DNA of 64,000 bases from Acidobacteriota bacterium (GCA_029263395.1 JAJCXO010000010.1:1-64000); one strand, 5' to 3'. Numbered from the stretch's first letter, positions 17,805 through 26,499 are shown. The notes: generated by a model from the sequence alone, not told the origin. A program made the numbers and translations.

Positions 17805-19914
17805 GCGTGTCTCCCGACTCGAAGTTGTCACTGAATAGTTCGCAGGGGGTGTCACATCCCTGGGGCAGAACCCGCACTGCAAACGGCTGGTAGGTCTCAG
17901 GCCAATCGGCGCTGGCGGGGAGAGACAAGAACAAGTTGTGGCGACCGAGCTCGAGTTCAAGAGCTGAGAGGTCGAGGGTCGATCCTGTCCCGACGACGTT
18001 GTCGACGGTGTCGATCGACCAGCGCAATTGATCGCTGACATCGAGCCCCGAGGCATCCTCGCCCAGCCCTTCGAGCTCAACACCCCCTCCGTGCCCAATT
18101 GTTGTCTGGCCGACAACCGCCAACCGCACCTGGACAACCTCCAGCTCTTCATTTGCAGCGACCTCGATACCCGGGGAAATCAGCCCATCGGGCCAAGTGA
18201 CGTCGAGCGCAAACGGGCCGGTCTCACCACCGAGGCCAAACAACACCTCGGCAGGATCACTCGAAACAAAGTTGCTGCCAGCTCGCACCAGGCGCAGCTG
18301 GGGCGCAAGCTCGCTCGCCATATCTGTCGCCCGTAACTCAAGGCGCGCCCCGATGGCTCGGGTATTCGGCGATCGACCAGCAAGATCAACCCGTACAAAA
18401 CCGGCCGAGTCGCCACCAACGTTCTCCCACAACCGAAACGGGCCCCGATGATTCGAGATCGCCACATCGATATCGCCGTCGCGGTCGTAGTCGAAGCAGC
18501 TCACACCACGCCCTTCACTACCGTCGCTCAAGCCCATGATGGCGGCGCTTTCCGTAAACGTACCGTCGCCGTTGGAGCGGTACAGCACGGCCGGTGTATC
18601 GGTCCACTCACCGCCGAAGACGAAGGGATTATTCGGCACGTGGAAGAAGCCATTGACGTGGAACAGATCGAGGTGGCCATCGTTGTCGAAGTCCGCCGCG
18701 CAGGAGCCCCATCCCCAATGTCCGTTGCGCACCCCGGACGCACTAGTCACGTTGGCTAGGGTGCCGTCCCCCAGGCCGCGATAGAGCCGGTTGCCGGAGG
18801 CGGGATCGGCGAAACGCACATGGGATATGAACCAGTCGAAGTGGCCGTCGTTATCGAAATCCGCCACGGTTGTCCCCATGGCGGTGCGGCCGGTAATCAC
18901 GACTCCATCGGTCGCGTTGGCGAAGCGGCTGCCGCCCTGATTGAGCAGCACACGACTGGTACCAATATCGCCAGAGATCACCAAGTCGAGCCGGCCGTCT
19001 TCGTTGAGATCTACAAAGTTGGGCGAAAACGTCTGGTCGCTCGAGCTTTCGCCAGGGCCACCCTCGACCCCGAAGAGCGCTGTGATGCCGGTCCCGACGC
19101 TGACGTCTCGGAAGGTCCCGTCACCTTCGTTGCGCCACAAATGTTGCGTCGAGCCCAGGGACTCGATGTCGAGCTCCGGCCCGTGGGGCGACATCGAATG
19201 TGGGAGGAAGGCGTCGAGGTCACCATCCCCATCGTAATCGCCAAAGGCAGGGCCCCAGGTCACCGGTGTCTGGGCAACGTCGAAGCCAGCAAACGCCTGC
19301 GACCAGACATCGGTAAAAGCGACGCTGCCGTCCATGGACTGGTCAGATTGAGACAAGTCGGAGCGAAACAGCCTCGGCGGTGTGCCCAGCACTCCGCCGA
19401 CGAAGAGGTCGAGATCGTCGTCACCGTCAAAATCGACAAACACGGCGCCAGCGGTACGCTCACCTTCGATCCCCACTCCGGTTGCCGCGGTGACGTCTTC
19501 GAAGGTTTTATCGCCGAGATTGCGAAACAGTCGATTACTGCCGGCGTCGCCCCCGATCACATAAAGATCGAGCCAACCGTCCCCGTCAAAGTCTCCTGCG
19601 GCTACCCCGCCGGTGATCCAGCTGACCAGAATCTCGGCGTGGGCGGTCATGACCGGGGTTTCGTCCATGCAGTCGCAGATGTCCTCGGTGCGCAGGATGG
19701 TCTGGGTGGTCGAATGGAAGTGGGTCAAACCCGCCGTGTCCGTCACGTTGACGAAAGTCGTCGACCCAGCAAACGCTGAGAGAGCCGAGACCAGCACCAT
19801 CACCAGGATCAAGATCGAGCGGGCCGGTTTCAAGCTTGCCGATTTCCTGAGCGAAGCTTGGTCTTGGACGCGTTGCAGCGACGCCAAGATGGACTTGGTC
19901 GAAAGGAACAACAA
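17779..19914 (-). CDS. Secreted FG-GAP/VCBS repeat protein with ASPIC/UnbV domain and C-terminal FESGDT..WS tail
   Basis: A 711-residue protein. TTG 19914 has GGAG 7 nt upstream. The signal peptide hydrophobic core is ILILVMVLVSALSAFAG. At least seven calcium-binding FG-GAP blades follow, each with D-x-D-x-D-G, for example GDFDGDGWLDLYVIGGD, VDFDGDDDLDLFVGGV and FGDYDGDGDLDAF. These form an integrin-alpha-like propeller. The ASPIC/UnbV domain (LDVTWPDGLISPGIEV) comes next. The C-terminus FSDNFESGDTLAWSASTP resembles the tail of the BNR protein in the same gene group. The last 26 bp also encode the start of the phosphodiesterase lipoprotein. Such proteins are typically extracellular or surface binding proteins; the ligand is unknown. 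Confidence 0.82.
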   Translation of the reverse strand: MLFLSTKSILASLQRVQDQASLRKSASLKPARSILILVMVLVSALSAFAGSTTFVNVTDTAGLTHFHSTTQTILRTEDICDCMDETPVMTAHAEILVSWITGGVAAGDFDGDGWLDLYVIGGDAGSNRLFRNLGDKTFEDVTAATGVGIEGERTAGAVFVDFDGDDDLDLFVGGVLGTPPRLFRSDLSQSDQSMDGSVAFTDVWSQAFAGFDVAQTPVTWGPAFGDYDGDGDLDAFLPHSMSPHGPELDIESLGSTQHLWRNEGDGTFRDVSVGTGITALFGVEGGPGESSSDQTFSPNFVDLNEDGRLDLVISGDIGTSRVLLNQGGSRFANATDGVVITGRTAMGTTVADFDNDGHFDWFISHVRFADPASGNRLYRGLGDGTLANVTSASGVRNGHWGWGSCAADFDNDGHLDLFHVNGFFHVPNNPFVFGGEWTDTPAVLYRSNGDGTFTESAAIMGLSDGSEGRGVSCFDYDRDGDIDVAISNHRGPFRLWENVGGDSAGFVRVDLAGRSPNTRAIGARLELRATDMASELAPQLRLVRAGSNFVSSDPAEVLFGLGGETGPFALDVTWPDGLISPGIEVAANEELEVVQVRLAVVGQTTIGHGGGVELEGLGEDASGLDVSDQLRWSIDTVDNVVGTGSTLDLSALELELGRHNLFLSLPASADWPETYQPFAVRVLPQGCDTPCELFSDNFESGDTLAWSASTP

Positions 19915-20099
19915 ATTGGACTCCAGTTGCCGATCAGAGGCGCCGACGGGTGGTCTCTTCCCGCGACGGCCGAGTTCAACAAGCTGCTCAAGCTAACTCA
20001 GTTCGCCAGGAGTCACAGCCACGGCGGGTCGAGTTCCAGACGATCCAAGCTAAATGGTCTATTCCGATGGACGGCGAACCAGGGCTGGCGTCGCTTCGG

Positions 20100-20630
20100 T
20101 CAATTTGTCCGCGGTGCCGTCAGCAACAGGCGGAGCATGGTTGGCACAGCCAGTCCCCAAACGATGGCAAGCGTCAGCAGGCTGATCCATGGCTCGGGGT
20201 GAAGACCGGCGGCCCCCAAGCGTGCCCCACCCGCATAAGCCAGCGGTCCGCCGACGGCGCCGAGAAGGCCGGCGACCCAGGGCCGCGACCGCAGGGCCGC
20301 CAACGCCGGTAGGACAGTGGCGAAGTGACACCACAGGGCGGTGATCCACAGCGGCGCCAGCCAGCCCAAAGTGGCGTTGTGAAAGTCCAGCACTCCGAAG
20401 GCGCTGTTCAACGAATCAACGGCTGTCCCCGCCGCTCCGAGGATGGCGATGTTGCGCCACGTATGGCGCCGGATAGCGTCCGGGAGTCCCCACGTTTGTA
20501 CCGCGAGCAGCGTCGCGACGAGGGCGGGTCCCAGGAGGAAGTAGCCTCGCGCTGCGCCTAACACGCAGGACCACCACCCCAACTGAACGAGGGCGGCGTC
20601 GAAGAGGGTGCCGAGGTGCTGTCGCCTCAA
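20100..20630 (-). CDS. DUF2878-like polytopic membrane protein
   Basis: 176 residues with about five hydrophobic segments, including QLGWWSCVLGAARGYFLLGP, PLWITALWCHFATVLPALAAL and ISLLTLAIVWGLAVPTMLRLL. The LGWW start, the conserved Trp residues, and the PLWI..LW.HF and GGPLAYAGG segments resemble the DUF2878 family, whose function is unknown. The start is TTG 20630. It overlaps the TGA of a 23-residue ORF as TTGA, so translation is probably coupled to that sORF. The gene lies convergent to nothing obvious and is about 190 bp from the FG-GAP gene. Confidence 0.65.
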   Translation of the reverse strand: MRRQHLGTLFDAALVQLGWWSCVLGAARGYFLLGPALVATLLAVQTWGLPDAIRRHTWRNIAILGAAGTAVDSLNSAFGVLDFHNATLGWLAPLWITALWCHFATVLPALAALRSRPWVAGLLGAVGGPLAYAGGARLGAAGLHPEPWISLLTLAIVWGLAVPTMLRLLLTAPRTN

Positions 20631-20698
20631 GCGTCCGCCTTAGGATCGGTAACGGCCTGATGCCGTCCGTGGAACGTCTCGAGTTCGAAGATCTTCAT
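20627..20698 (-). CDS. 23-residue ORF upstream of and overlapping the DUF2878 gene
   Basis: ATG 20698 has a near-ideal GAGGAG 7 nt upstream. The product begins MKIFELETFHGRHQAV and ends in PKADA. Its TGA (20629-20627) overlaps the TTG start of the membrane protein gene. The strong ribosome site and stop-start overlap suggest a translated leader or coupling peptide. A remnant of a longer gene is possible. Confidence 0.5.
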   Translation of the reverse strand: MKIFELETFHGRHQAVTDPKADA

Positions 20699-20970
20699 CG
20701 TTTGGCTCCTCGAGGAAGACTTCGCGTTTGGCCCTCGGTCGGATGATGGCGACTCTCTAGGGGGACGATGGGAGGTGACGCAGGGTGCCAGCTACTTCGG
20801 TAACTATGGAAGTCGCAGGAAACTCCGATACCTGCCGAAGTCGCTGGCACCTCCGATATCTCTTTCATCACGAAGACAGATGAACTTTCCGACATCCGCC
20901 CCAAGGGTTTTCGACGAAGAATCTTCGAGACGAAGACTGTACCGTTCAACAAAACTCAGGAGACGGATCC

Positions 20971-21387
20971 TTGTCGATATCACCCATTCCTCAACGTAGC
21001 CTTGGCTCGACAAAAACGTTGGCCGCCGTCTGGCTGCCTATCATGATGGCGGTTGGTGGCTTTGCCAGCCTAATCGCCTGGTCGATGATTCCACAGGCGC
21101 CCACATCCGACTTTGTCGATCTTCGCAAGCAATTGGACGTAGCTCGTTCGAGCCCTTTGGATGCACACCAGGTAAAGTCACTCGATCAGGCGACCCAAAC
21201 GCTCAACACCGCGCAACGAGTGATCGTGGCCGAAGGTGCAAAAGCTTGGCAGCTGCGTTCGTATGAGCGTGCTCGGACGCTGCTGTGGAAAGCAGAGATG
21301 CAGATCGAACGCGCCCGTACCAGCCCGCCACAGACTCAGCAACTCGCCGTTGACCCCTCCGGAACTCGGACGCAGGCCGAAGGCTAG
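20971..21387 (+). CDS. Small membrane-anchored hypothetical protein, helical
   Basis: 138 residues. TTG 20971 has AGGAG 8 nt upstream (about 20958). One membrane segment lies at about residues 18-41 (TLAAVWLPIMMAVGGFASLI). It is followed by a helical region rich in Arg, Gln and Ala (LDQATQTLNTAQRVIVAEGA, SYERARTLLWKAEMQIERAR), a pattern somewhat like DUF4398-type periplasmic helical proteins. I do not recognise a specific family. It is transcribed divergently from the DUF2878 gene and followed by repeat-rich DNA. Confidence 0.55.
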   Translation: MSISPIPQRSLGSTKTLAAVWLPIMMAVGGFASLIAWSMIPQAPTSDFVDLRKQLDVARSSPLDAHQVKSLDQATQTLNTAQRVIVAEGAKAWQLRSYERARTLLWKAEMQIERARTSPPQTQQLAVDPSGTRTQAEG

Positions 21388-21493
21388 ATCCCGACCGAGG
21401 CCGCTGGCGCTGGCACCTCCAGCGCCAACAGATCTCGACCGAGGCCGCTGGCACCGCCAACGCCAGGCACCGCTAACGCCAGCCCCTCGGTCA
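21385..21493. repeat. Imperfect direct and inverted repeats (GACCGAGGCCGCTGGC family)
   Basis: Two copies of GACCGAGGCCGCTGGC occur at about 21391 and 21436, with short GCTGGCACC/CCAACGCCAG motifs between and after them. CCCTCGGTC at about 21484 is the inverse of GACCGAGG, so the tract can fold into alternative hairpins. It is noncoding and lies between the membrane protein gene and folE. Confidence 0.6.
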
Positions 21494-21570
21494 AGCCAAG
21501 ATCGACGCGCGCCAACGCGGTCGCTTGGCAGAAGGGTCTGTCGAGACAACCAACCTACTTAATTAGATGC

Positions 21571-21597
21571 ACAAAACCATCGGACGGTTACCGATGG
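21571..21597 (-). terminator. Rho-independent terminator downstream of folE
   Basis: On the minus strand, CCATCGG, a 7-nt loop, CCGATGG and then TTTTGT, about 60 bp past the folE stop. Confidence 0.65.
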
Positions 21598-21657
21598 CTG
21601 GCCACTTGGATCGCTCCCACAATCGACCTCGCAGAGGCGCGATCAACTCGGGAAACG

Positions 21658-22350
21658 TTAGTTTCTGCGCAGCAGATCCAGGAATTCTTCGCGGATCGCA
21701 CGCTGCTTGAAGATGCCTCGGATCGACGACGTGACCGTCATCGCACCGGGCTTCTTGACACCACGCATCTCAACACAGAGATGGCGTGCCTCGATCACCA
21801 CCATGGCACCCTCCGGCGCAAGCTTCTCATCGAGATAGGTGACAACCTGTTCGGTCAGCCGCTCCTGCAATTGCGGTCGCTTGGCGTAGAACTCGAGGAT
21901 TCGCGGCAGTTTCGACAAGCCGACAAGGTGACGGGTCGGAACATAGGCGATGTGCGCATGGCCGTAAAACGGCACCAAGTGATGCGAGCACATTGAATAA
22001 AACGGGATTTTGAACTCAGCCACCATCCCGTTGTATCCCTCGTCGTTCGGGAAGGTGGTCACCCGTGGCGCATTCCCCTCCTGCAAACCGTGGAACATCT
22101 CTGCATACATCTTGGCGACTCGGATGTCGGTCTCGCGGAGATTGGGATCTTCGGGATCCAAGTCGAGCGCCTCGAGAATGCCCCGAACGTGGTAGGCCAT
22201 CCGAACCAGCTTGGTCCGCTCCGCCGGGTCGAATTCGGCGAGACGCTCGGCGTAGGTTTCGGCTAACTCTTCTTGCGACGCCAACGGGACTTTGGTGAAG
22301 GTCTGGGCCGCCAACGGCTGACTATCGATCAATGTAGGACTGGTATCCAT
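21658..22350 (-). CDS. folE: GTP cyclohydrolase I
   Basis: 230 residues, the usual length for this enzyme. It converts GTP to 7,8-dihydroneopterin triphosphate, the first step of tetrahydrofolate and pterin synthesis in the cytoplasm. Zinc ligands C121 and H124 (CSHHLVPF) and C192 (HLCVEMRG) are present, along with the conserved GHAHIAYVP and VGLSKLPRI segments. The start ATG 22350 has AAGGAG 8 nt upstream; a longer TTG start would swallow that site. It is probably co-transcribed behind the DinB-like gene, although the 181-bp gap contains an AT-rich tract (TATATATAAAAA, near 22436) that could hold its own promoter. A terminator follows. Confidence 0.95.
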   Translation of the reverse strand: MDTSPTLIDSQPLAAQTFTKVPLASQEELAETYAERLAEFDPAERTKLVRMAYHVRGILEALDLDPEDPNLRETDIRVAKMYAEMFHGLQEGNAPRVTTFPNDEGYNGMVAEFKIPFYSMCSHHLVPFYGHAHIAYVPTRHLVGLSKLPRILEFYAKRPQLQERLTEQVVTYLDEKLAPEGAMVVIEARHLCVEMRGVKKPGAMTVTSSIRGIFKQRAIREEFLDLLRRN

Positions 22351-22531
22351 AGTTACTTCTCCTTGAAGCGGCAAGCGAACAGACGATGCCTTCGCTTGTG
22401 CCGAATCCCGGCCAAATCACGAACGCATATCGGTTTTTATATATACGCCGAATCGGGCGTCTTGGATTTGGTCTCAGCCACTGCCCATGGGTGCCGTGAG
22501 ATGGAGCCATCCCCGCCCTGGGGTTGCCGAA

Positions 22532-23176
22532 TCAGGCAGCCAGAGGCCTGGCGCCAGCGTCGAGAGCTTCCTGCAATTGCTTCTGATGACGCTGCTCGTG
22601 AGACGCGATGAACTTGTACATCCCAGGTACCGACGAGAAGCCGATAATCAGGTTGTAGTAGAAGATGCGATCGAGGTTGAACGTCGGATGATCTTCCTGC
22701 TGACGACGGAACGTCTCATAGGTAGCCTTTAGCTCACGGCGCAAGTTATCGATCTGTCGGCCAGCTCTAGGACGTAACAGCCCCGGAGCCTGTACCGGGA
22801 GGTTCCGATTGCCAGTAAAACTGCGCCGTAAGGCTGGCGGCACCAGCGAATTTGCGATGCCGAACGGAATCTCGAAGAACGGCAACACCGGCCGGAGAAT
22901 GAACGGCACTGAGGTATCAACGTCGGCAACGCTGCGATAGACAAACGGCAGACCACGTCGCCGTTGATTGAACACCACCTCGAGTTCGCGGGCGATCACG
23001 GTGTCCGTTTTAACCAGGTGATCGAGCACTTCACCCGCGGACCATTTGTTGGGCGCAGCACGAAAATCAGCTTGCTCTTGGCTCAACTCAGCCACCATGT
23101 CCAGGGTCCGGTGGCGAACTGCCTCGGCACTCGTGAACTCTTTATGGGGGCGGCTGGTGGACATTTTTCGGCGCAT
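22532..23176 (-). CDS. DinB-like four-helix metal-dependent protein
   Basis: 214 residues. ATG 23176 has AGGAG 8 nt upstream. The fold is suggested by three spaced His residues typical of DinB/YfiT-like metalloenzymes: one in GEVLDHLVK and two in ASHEQRHQKQL near the C-terminus. There is also a central Pro-rich insertion (PFILRPVLPFFEIPFG) and the motif SAGEVLDHL. Family members act as thiol-dependent transferases (bacillithiol, mycothiol) or have unknown roles; the sequence gives no specific substrate. It lies between the histidine kinase gene and folE on the same strand, about 90 bp behind the kinase. Confidence 0.75.
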   Translation of the reverse strand: MRRKMSTSRPHKEFTSAEAVRHRTLDMVAELSQEQADFRAAPNKWSAGEVLDHLVKTDTVIARELEVVFNQRRRGLPFVYRSVADVDTSVPFILRPVLPFFEIPFGIANSLVPPALRRSFTGNRNLPVQAPGLLRPRAGRQIDNLRRELKATYETFRRQQEDHPTFNLDRIFYYNLIIGFSSVPGMYKFIASHEQRHQKQLQEALDAGARPLAA

Positions 23177-23266
23177 CAGAGTTTCTCCTTGGCAGGTGAG
23201 TCGCCAGGCGACGGTGACTCGTATTTCGCCCTCAGGCCAGAAACAGATGCGTCAAACGCCGACGGT

Positions 23267-24994
23267 CTAGCCTGTATCCACCTCGGAATTCAGCGCATCT
23301 CGCACTTTGTGCAACAAGCCCGGGATCGAAAATGGCTTGCGGACAAAGTGGTCGCTGCCGCGACGCACTCCATGTTCGGAAATCACCTCATCGGCATAAC
23401 CCGACATGTAGAGCACTTTGAGATCCGGCTTGATCGGCAGCAATCGTCGATACAACTCGGGACCGCTGATCCGAGGCATTACGATATCGGTCACCAGCAG
23501 GTCGATCGGCCGCGGTTGCCGTCGGACCAAATACAGTGCCTCTTCCCCGCCGCCGATAGCCATCACTTGGTATCCGTACTTGCTGAGGATCCGGCACACC
23601 AACTGGTTCACCATCTCGTCGTCTTCTGCCACCAGCACCGTCTCATGCCCCTTGCGGAGCTGCGACGGCCGCGGATGTGATGTGCTGGACGGCTCCTCTA
23701 GCGCGCCCTGGCCCAGCGGGAAGTAAATCTCAAACGTGGTGCCAGCCGAAATTGCGCTGTCGACCCGAATCCCGCCGCCATGCTGCCGGACGATGGCATG
23801 TACGGTCGACAGGCCGAGACCGGTGCCGCGACCAGGGTCCTTGGTGGTAAAAAACGGTTCGAAGATCTGATCGCGAATGTCCTGTTCGATCCCGGTACCG
23901 GTATCGCTGACTCGCAACAATCCGTACGACCCGGGCTGGAGGTCGTGAAGGCCGTTGTCGACGATCAGATGACGGATCTCGATCACCAGCCGGCCGCTAT
24001 TCGGCATCGCGTCCTGGGCATTGAGCGCCAAATTCAACAGCACTTGCTCGACATGTGAAACGTCCGCTTCGATGACCACCGGCTCGTCGGGCTGGCGGAT
24101 CTCGACCTCGATGTCCTCGCGGATCCCGCGGCGCAGGATCTTCTCGAAGTCATGCACGACTTGGCAAAGGTCGATCCGCCGGATCTCGGGAATCTGTTTG
24201 TGGCTGATCGCCAACAGCTGTCGAGTCAACGAACGGGCACCATTAGCTGCCTTGAGGATAGTCTTCAAGTAGTCCTGGCGCCGCTCGAGCGGTGGCCGAT
24301 CCACCAACAACATCTCGGCATATCCAAAAATCGGCGACAACAGATTGTTGAGATTGTGCGCCACCCCACCAGCCAGCCGTCCGATCGACTCCAGTCGCCG
24401 GGCGTGTTGTAGTTTCTGCTCCAAGGAGCGGCGTTGCTCAATCGCTTGCTTCGATTCGGTCACGTCACGAATGACCAGCAGCACTTCGGTATCCGAGGTG
24501 GCGATGGCCCGCCCCTCGAAGTCCCGCAAGCCGCGGGGGACTTCGAGCTGATACTCAAAGGTTTGCACCATACGGCTTTGCAACGCGGCGTCGATCTTCT
24601 CCAGGTGGGTCTTGATCACGGTTTCGGGCAGCCCAGTCTCACGGATATTGAAGCCAACGATGTCTTCGACCGGTAGCGACAACACGTCCTGCGACGGACT
24701 TTTGACATCGAGAAAAATGCCATCTTGACGAATACGGATCACCAGATCCGGCAACGCATCGACAATCGCACGGATTTCGGCTGCCGCTGCACTGTCTTCG
24801 GACGCTGCACTGTCTTCGGACGATGGACTGTCTTCGGACGACCGACTGTCTTCGGACGACGCACGGTCTTCGCCAGCCCGCGATACTGTGGCAGCGCGCA
24901 GGCCTTCGATCGTTCGACGTGCCGCCGCCAGCTCACGGAGCAATTGCTCACGGGTCTTGTTTTCATCCACAGGCATAGGATCGTCGAGACTCAT
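23267..24994 (-). CDS. Hybrid sensor histidine kinase (PAS-HisKA-HATPase-receiver)
   Basis: 575 residues, cytoplasmic, with no membrane segment. The N-terminus has a coiled-coil-like stretch and a Ser/Glu/Asp repeat (SSEDS units, residues about 40-70). A PAS domain covers about 75-175. The phosphoacceptor His is in [20 protein letters not shown] (near 213). ATP-binding motifs are [27 protein letters not shown] and HGGGI. The receiver begins at [10 protein letters not shown], with phospho-Asp D503 in LLVTDIVMP and the conserved K in FVRKPF. There is no DNA-binding output domain and no separate regulator next door. The architecture resembles stand-alone hybrid kinases that phosphorelay to a distant partner. 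ATG 24994 follows a modest AAGG site. Confidence 0.9.
   Translation of the reverse strand: MSLDDPMPVDENKTREQLLRELAAARRTIEGLRAATVSRAGEDRASSEDSRSSEDSPSSEDSAASEDSAAAAEIRAIVDALPDLVIRIRQDGIFLDVKSPSQDVLSLPVEDIVGFNIRETGLPETVIKTHLEKIDAALQSRMVQTFEYQLEVPRGLRDFEGRAIATSDTEVLLVIRDVTESKQAIEQRRSLEQKLQHARRLESIGRLAGGVAHNLNNLLSPIFGYAEMLLVDRPPLERRQDYLKTILKAANGARSLTRQLLAISHKQIPEIRRIDLCQVVHDFEKILRRGIREDIEVEIRQPDEPVVIEADVSHVEQVLLNLALNAQDAMPNSGRLVIEIRHLIVDNGLHDLQPGSYGLLRVSDTGTGIEQDIRDQIFEPFFTTKDPGRGTGLGLSTVHAIVRQHGGGIRVDSAISAGTTFEIYFPLGQGALEEPSSTSHPRPSQLRKGHETVLVAEDDEMVNQLVCRILSKYGYQVMAIGGGEEALYLVRRQPRPIDLLVTDIVMPRISGPELYRRLLPIKPDLKVLYMSGYADEVISEHGVRRGSDHFVRKPFSIPGLLHKVRDALNSEVDTG
24789..24878 (-). repeat. 18-bp tandem repeat inside the histidine kinase gene
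   Basis: Five 18-bp units, the last degenerate, of the type gcactgtcttcggacgat on the plus strand. They encode acidic SSEDSxx hexapeptides in the N-terminal linker before the PAS domain. The length is a multiple of three, so copy-number change keeps the frame. Confidence 0.85.
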
Positions 24995-25120
24995 GGATAC
25001 CTTTCCCGACAGGTCGAGATTGTCACCTTAGAACTCCTCATCCCGAAGCCTTCACCTGCCAAATCCGCGGCGCCGGATATACATAGATCACCGTCGAGAT
25101 CGCCTCGGCGAGCATCTAAT

Positions 25121-25187
25121 CTTGGCAGTCTCTGATCCCTGGCAGACTCTGCTCCTGGCAGACTCTGATCTTGGCAGACCCTGATCC
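25121..25187. repeat. Four tandem 16-17-bp units (TGGCAGACTCTGATC type)
   Basis: Four imperfect units (TTGGCAGTCTCTGATC, CTGGCAGACTCTGCTC, TGGCAGACTCTGATC, TTGGCAGACCCTGATC) lie in noncoding DNA. Confidence 0.75.
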
Positions 25188-25483
25188 TGCTTGGCCGCCA
25201 TCTTTGGGGTTGGCATCACCGCGGCGCTCGAGACTCTTCCTTATGCCCGACCGTGTAGCCAAACTTCTCTCTGTAGAGACGGAATGCTACAGCATGAGCT
25301 CAATTGCTGTCGACTATAGGCCTTGTGACGGGGCGTTCTCTCTTCGTCGAGGCCGCAACCACATTCTCAAACTTGATAAAGCCCTGTCTCAAGCTTGATC
25401 ACCGCCCGCGGTCCCGGATCGACCAACACCAGCTCTGCCACAAGCCAAGATCATCGGTTAGTCCGCAAAGCTCATAGATTCCT

Positions 25484-25537
25484 TGACTTACGGTAACTCT
25501 CAAGGTGTTCGAGAGAAGGTTACTTACCGGTAAGTCA
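25484..25537. promoter_or_regulatory. Imperfect palindrome abutting the sigma-54 promoter (candidate regulator site)
   Basis: Left arm TGACTTACGGTAAC (25484-25497) and right arm TTACCGGTAAGTCA (25524-25537) are inverted copies apart from one inserted base. CTCTC...GAGAG forms inner arms. TTACCGGTAA is itself a 10-bp palindrome. The site touches the -24 element of the promoter, so either an activator or a repressor could act here. Confidence 0.55.
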
Positions 25538-25538
25538 T

Positions 25539-25553
25539 TGGCACAAGCTTTGC
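25539..25553 (+). promoter_or_regulatory. Sigma-54 (RpoN) -24/-12 promoter
   Basis: TGGCAC-N5-TTGC matches the consensus exactly: GG at 25540-25541 and GC at 25552-25553 with the required 10-bp interval. It lies about 60 bp before the hydrolase start, implying that this operon needs an AAA+ enhancer-binding activator. Confidence 0.8.
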
Positions 25554-25611
25554 GATACAGGCTAACGAGCATTTCGGCTCGAGATCGAGAACATCGATGT
25601 GAGGAGGAAGA

Positions 25612-26484
25612 ATGATTCCAAGATTGCGACTTTTGACCCTATGCCTCGGCTTGGCCATTACGCTGGCTGGGGCCTTCCCCGCGACCGCCAACACCGGCGT
25701 CGCTTTCGTGCATGGCACCGGCTCCCAGACCGATGCGCTCAACGACTACTGGACGAGCGAGATGGTCAACTCCATCCGCCAAGGCTTACCTGATCAGAGC
25801 AAGTACGTGGTGATCAACTGCGACTTCGAGCAATTCATGTGGACCTCCGGTGCCGCCGGTTGCCTGGCAGGTAGCCTCTACGACTTCATCAACAACCAGA
25901 ACATTACCGACTTGGTCGTCCTGACCCATTCGAATGGCGGCAACGTCATGCGTTGGATCCTGTCGAACCCGACCTGGGACAGTCGCTACCCGACGATCAT
26001 CAGTACAATTCGTTGGGTCAACGCTCTGGCGCCCTCCAGCCTCGGGACACCGCTGGCCGACGCCGCCACTAGCGGCACGATCTTCGAACAAGCGGTGGGA
26101 TGGCTGCTGGGCTACGCCTCGGACGCGGTGAAAATGCAGCAGACCAGCTGGATGGCCTACTACAACGCCAACTGGCTGTATGGCACCAGTGGTCGTCCGG
26201 CTCTGCCCAAAGGCTTCTGGAATGTCGTCGGGACCGACGTCGAGACCGCAGTCTGGGATCCCGACAGCTATTGTGGTGGCTACACCCTGAACCTCGGCCT
26301 CGAGATCACCCAGAACTGGCTCAACAACTGCTCGGATGGATTCCTCGAGTGCACTAGCCAAAACGGTGCCGGCTCGCTGTGGTTCAACGATACTGACGTC
26401 ACCAATGGTGACGAACCGTTGAGCCACAACCAGAGCCGACGCAAGTGTTTTGGACTCGACGTCATTCTGCGCAACGACCTATAG
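25612..26484 (+). CDS. Secreted alpha/beta-hydrolase (lipase/esterase-like)
   Basis: 290 residues. ATG 25612 follows GAGGAGGAAG. The signal peptide is LRLLTLCLGLAITLAGAFPATA. VAFVHGTGSQ (near 30-39) has the HG oxyanion-hole motif of lipases. The nucleophile elbow is THSNGGN with Ser107; its first position is His-Ser-Asn, a variant of GxSxG. H272 in PLSHNQ is a plausible catalytic His. Four or more Cys residues suggest disulphides, consistent with secretion. It is the first gene of a two-gene unit with a DUF4785 gene, driven by a consensus sigma-54 promoter and closed by a terminator. The substrate is unknown; lipid or ester cleavage outside the cell is the likely class. Confidence 0.75.
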   Translation: MIPRLRLLTLCLGLAITLAGAFPATANTGVAFVHGTGSQTDALNDYWTSEMVNSIRQGLPDQSKYVVINCDFEQFMWTSGAAGCLAGSLYDFINNQNITDLVVLTHSNGGNVMRWILSNPTWDSRYPTIISTIRWVNALAPSSLGTPLADAATSGTIFEQAVGWLLGYASDAVKMQQTSWMAYYNANWLYGTSGRPALPKGFWNVVGTDVETAVWDPDSYCGGYTLNLGLEITQNWLNNCSDGFLECTSQNGAGSLWFNDTDVTNGDEPLSHNQSRRKCFGLDVILRNDL

Positions 26485-26499
26485 AACGGGGACTAAACT

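Larger units (their letters stand above)
24995..25611. other. Intergenic region between the divergent kinase and hydrolase genes
   Basis: 617 bp without a supportable gene. It holds a 16-17-bp tandem repeat (25121-25187), a long imperfect palindrome (25484-25537) and a consensus sigma-54 promoter (25539-25553). Nothing else is evident in 25190-25480. Confidence 0.7.

Noticed and set aside
18820-19779. Plus-strand 319-residue ORF inside the FG-GAP gene
   Set aside because: Antisense shadow of the Asp/Gly-rich repeats; no ribosome site or recognisable domain.
20695-20952. Minus-strand 85-residue ORF between the sORF and the small membrane protein
   Set aside because: It covers repeat-like DNA, overlaps the better sORF start region and has no ribosome site or domain.
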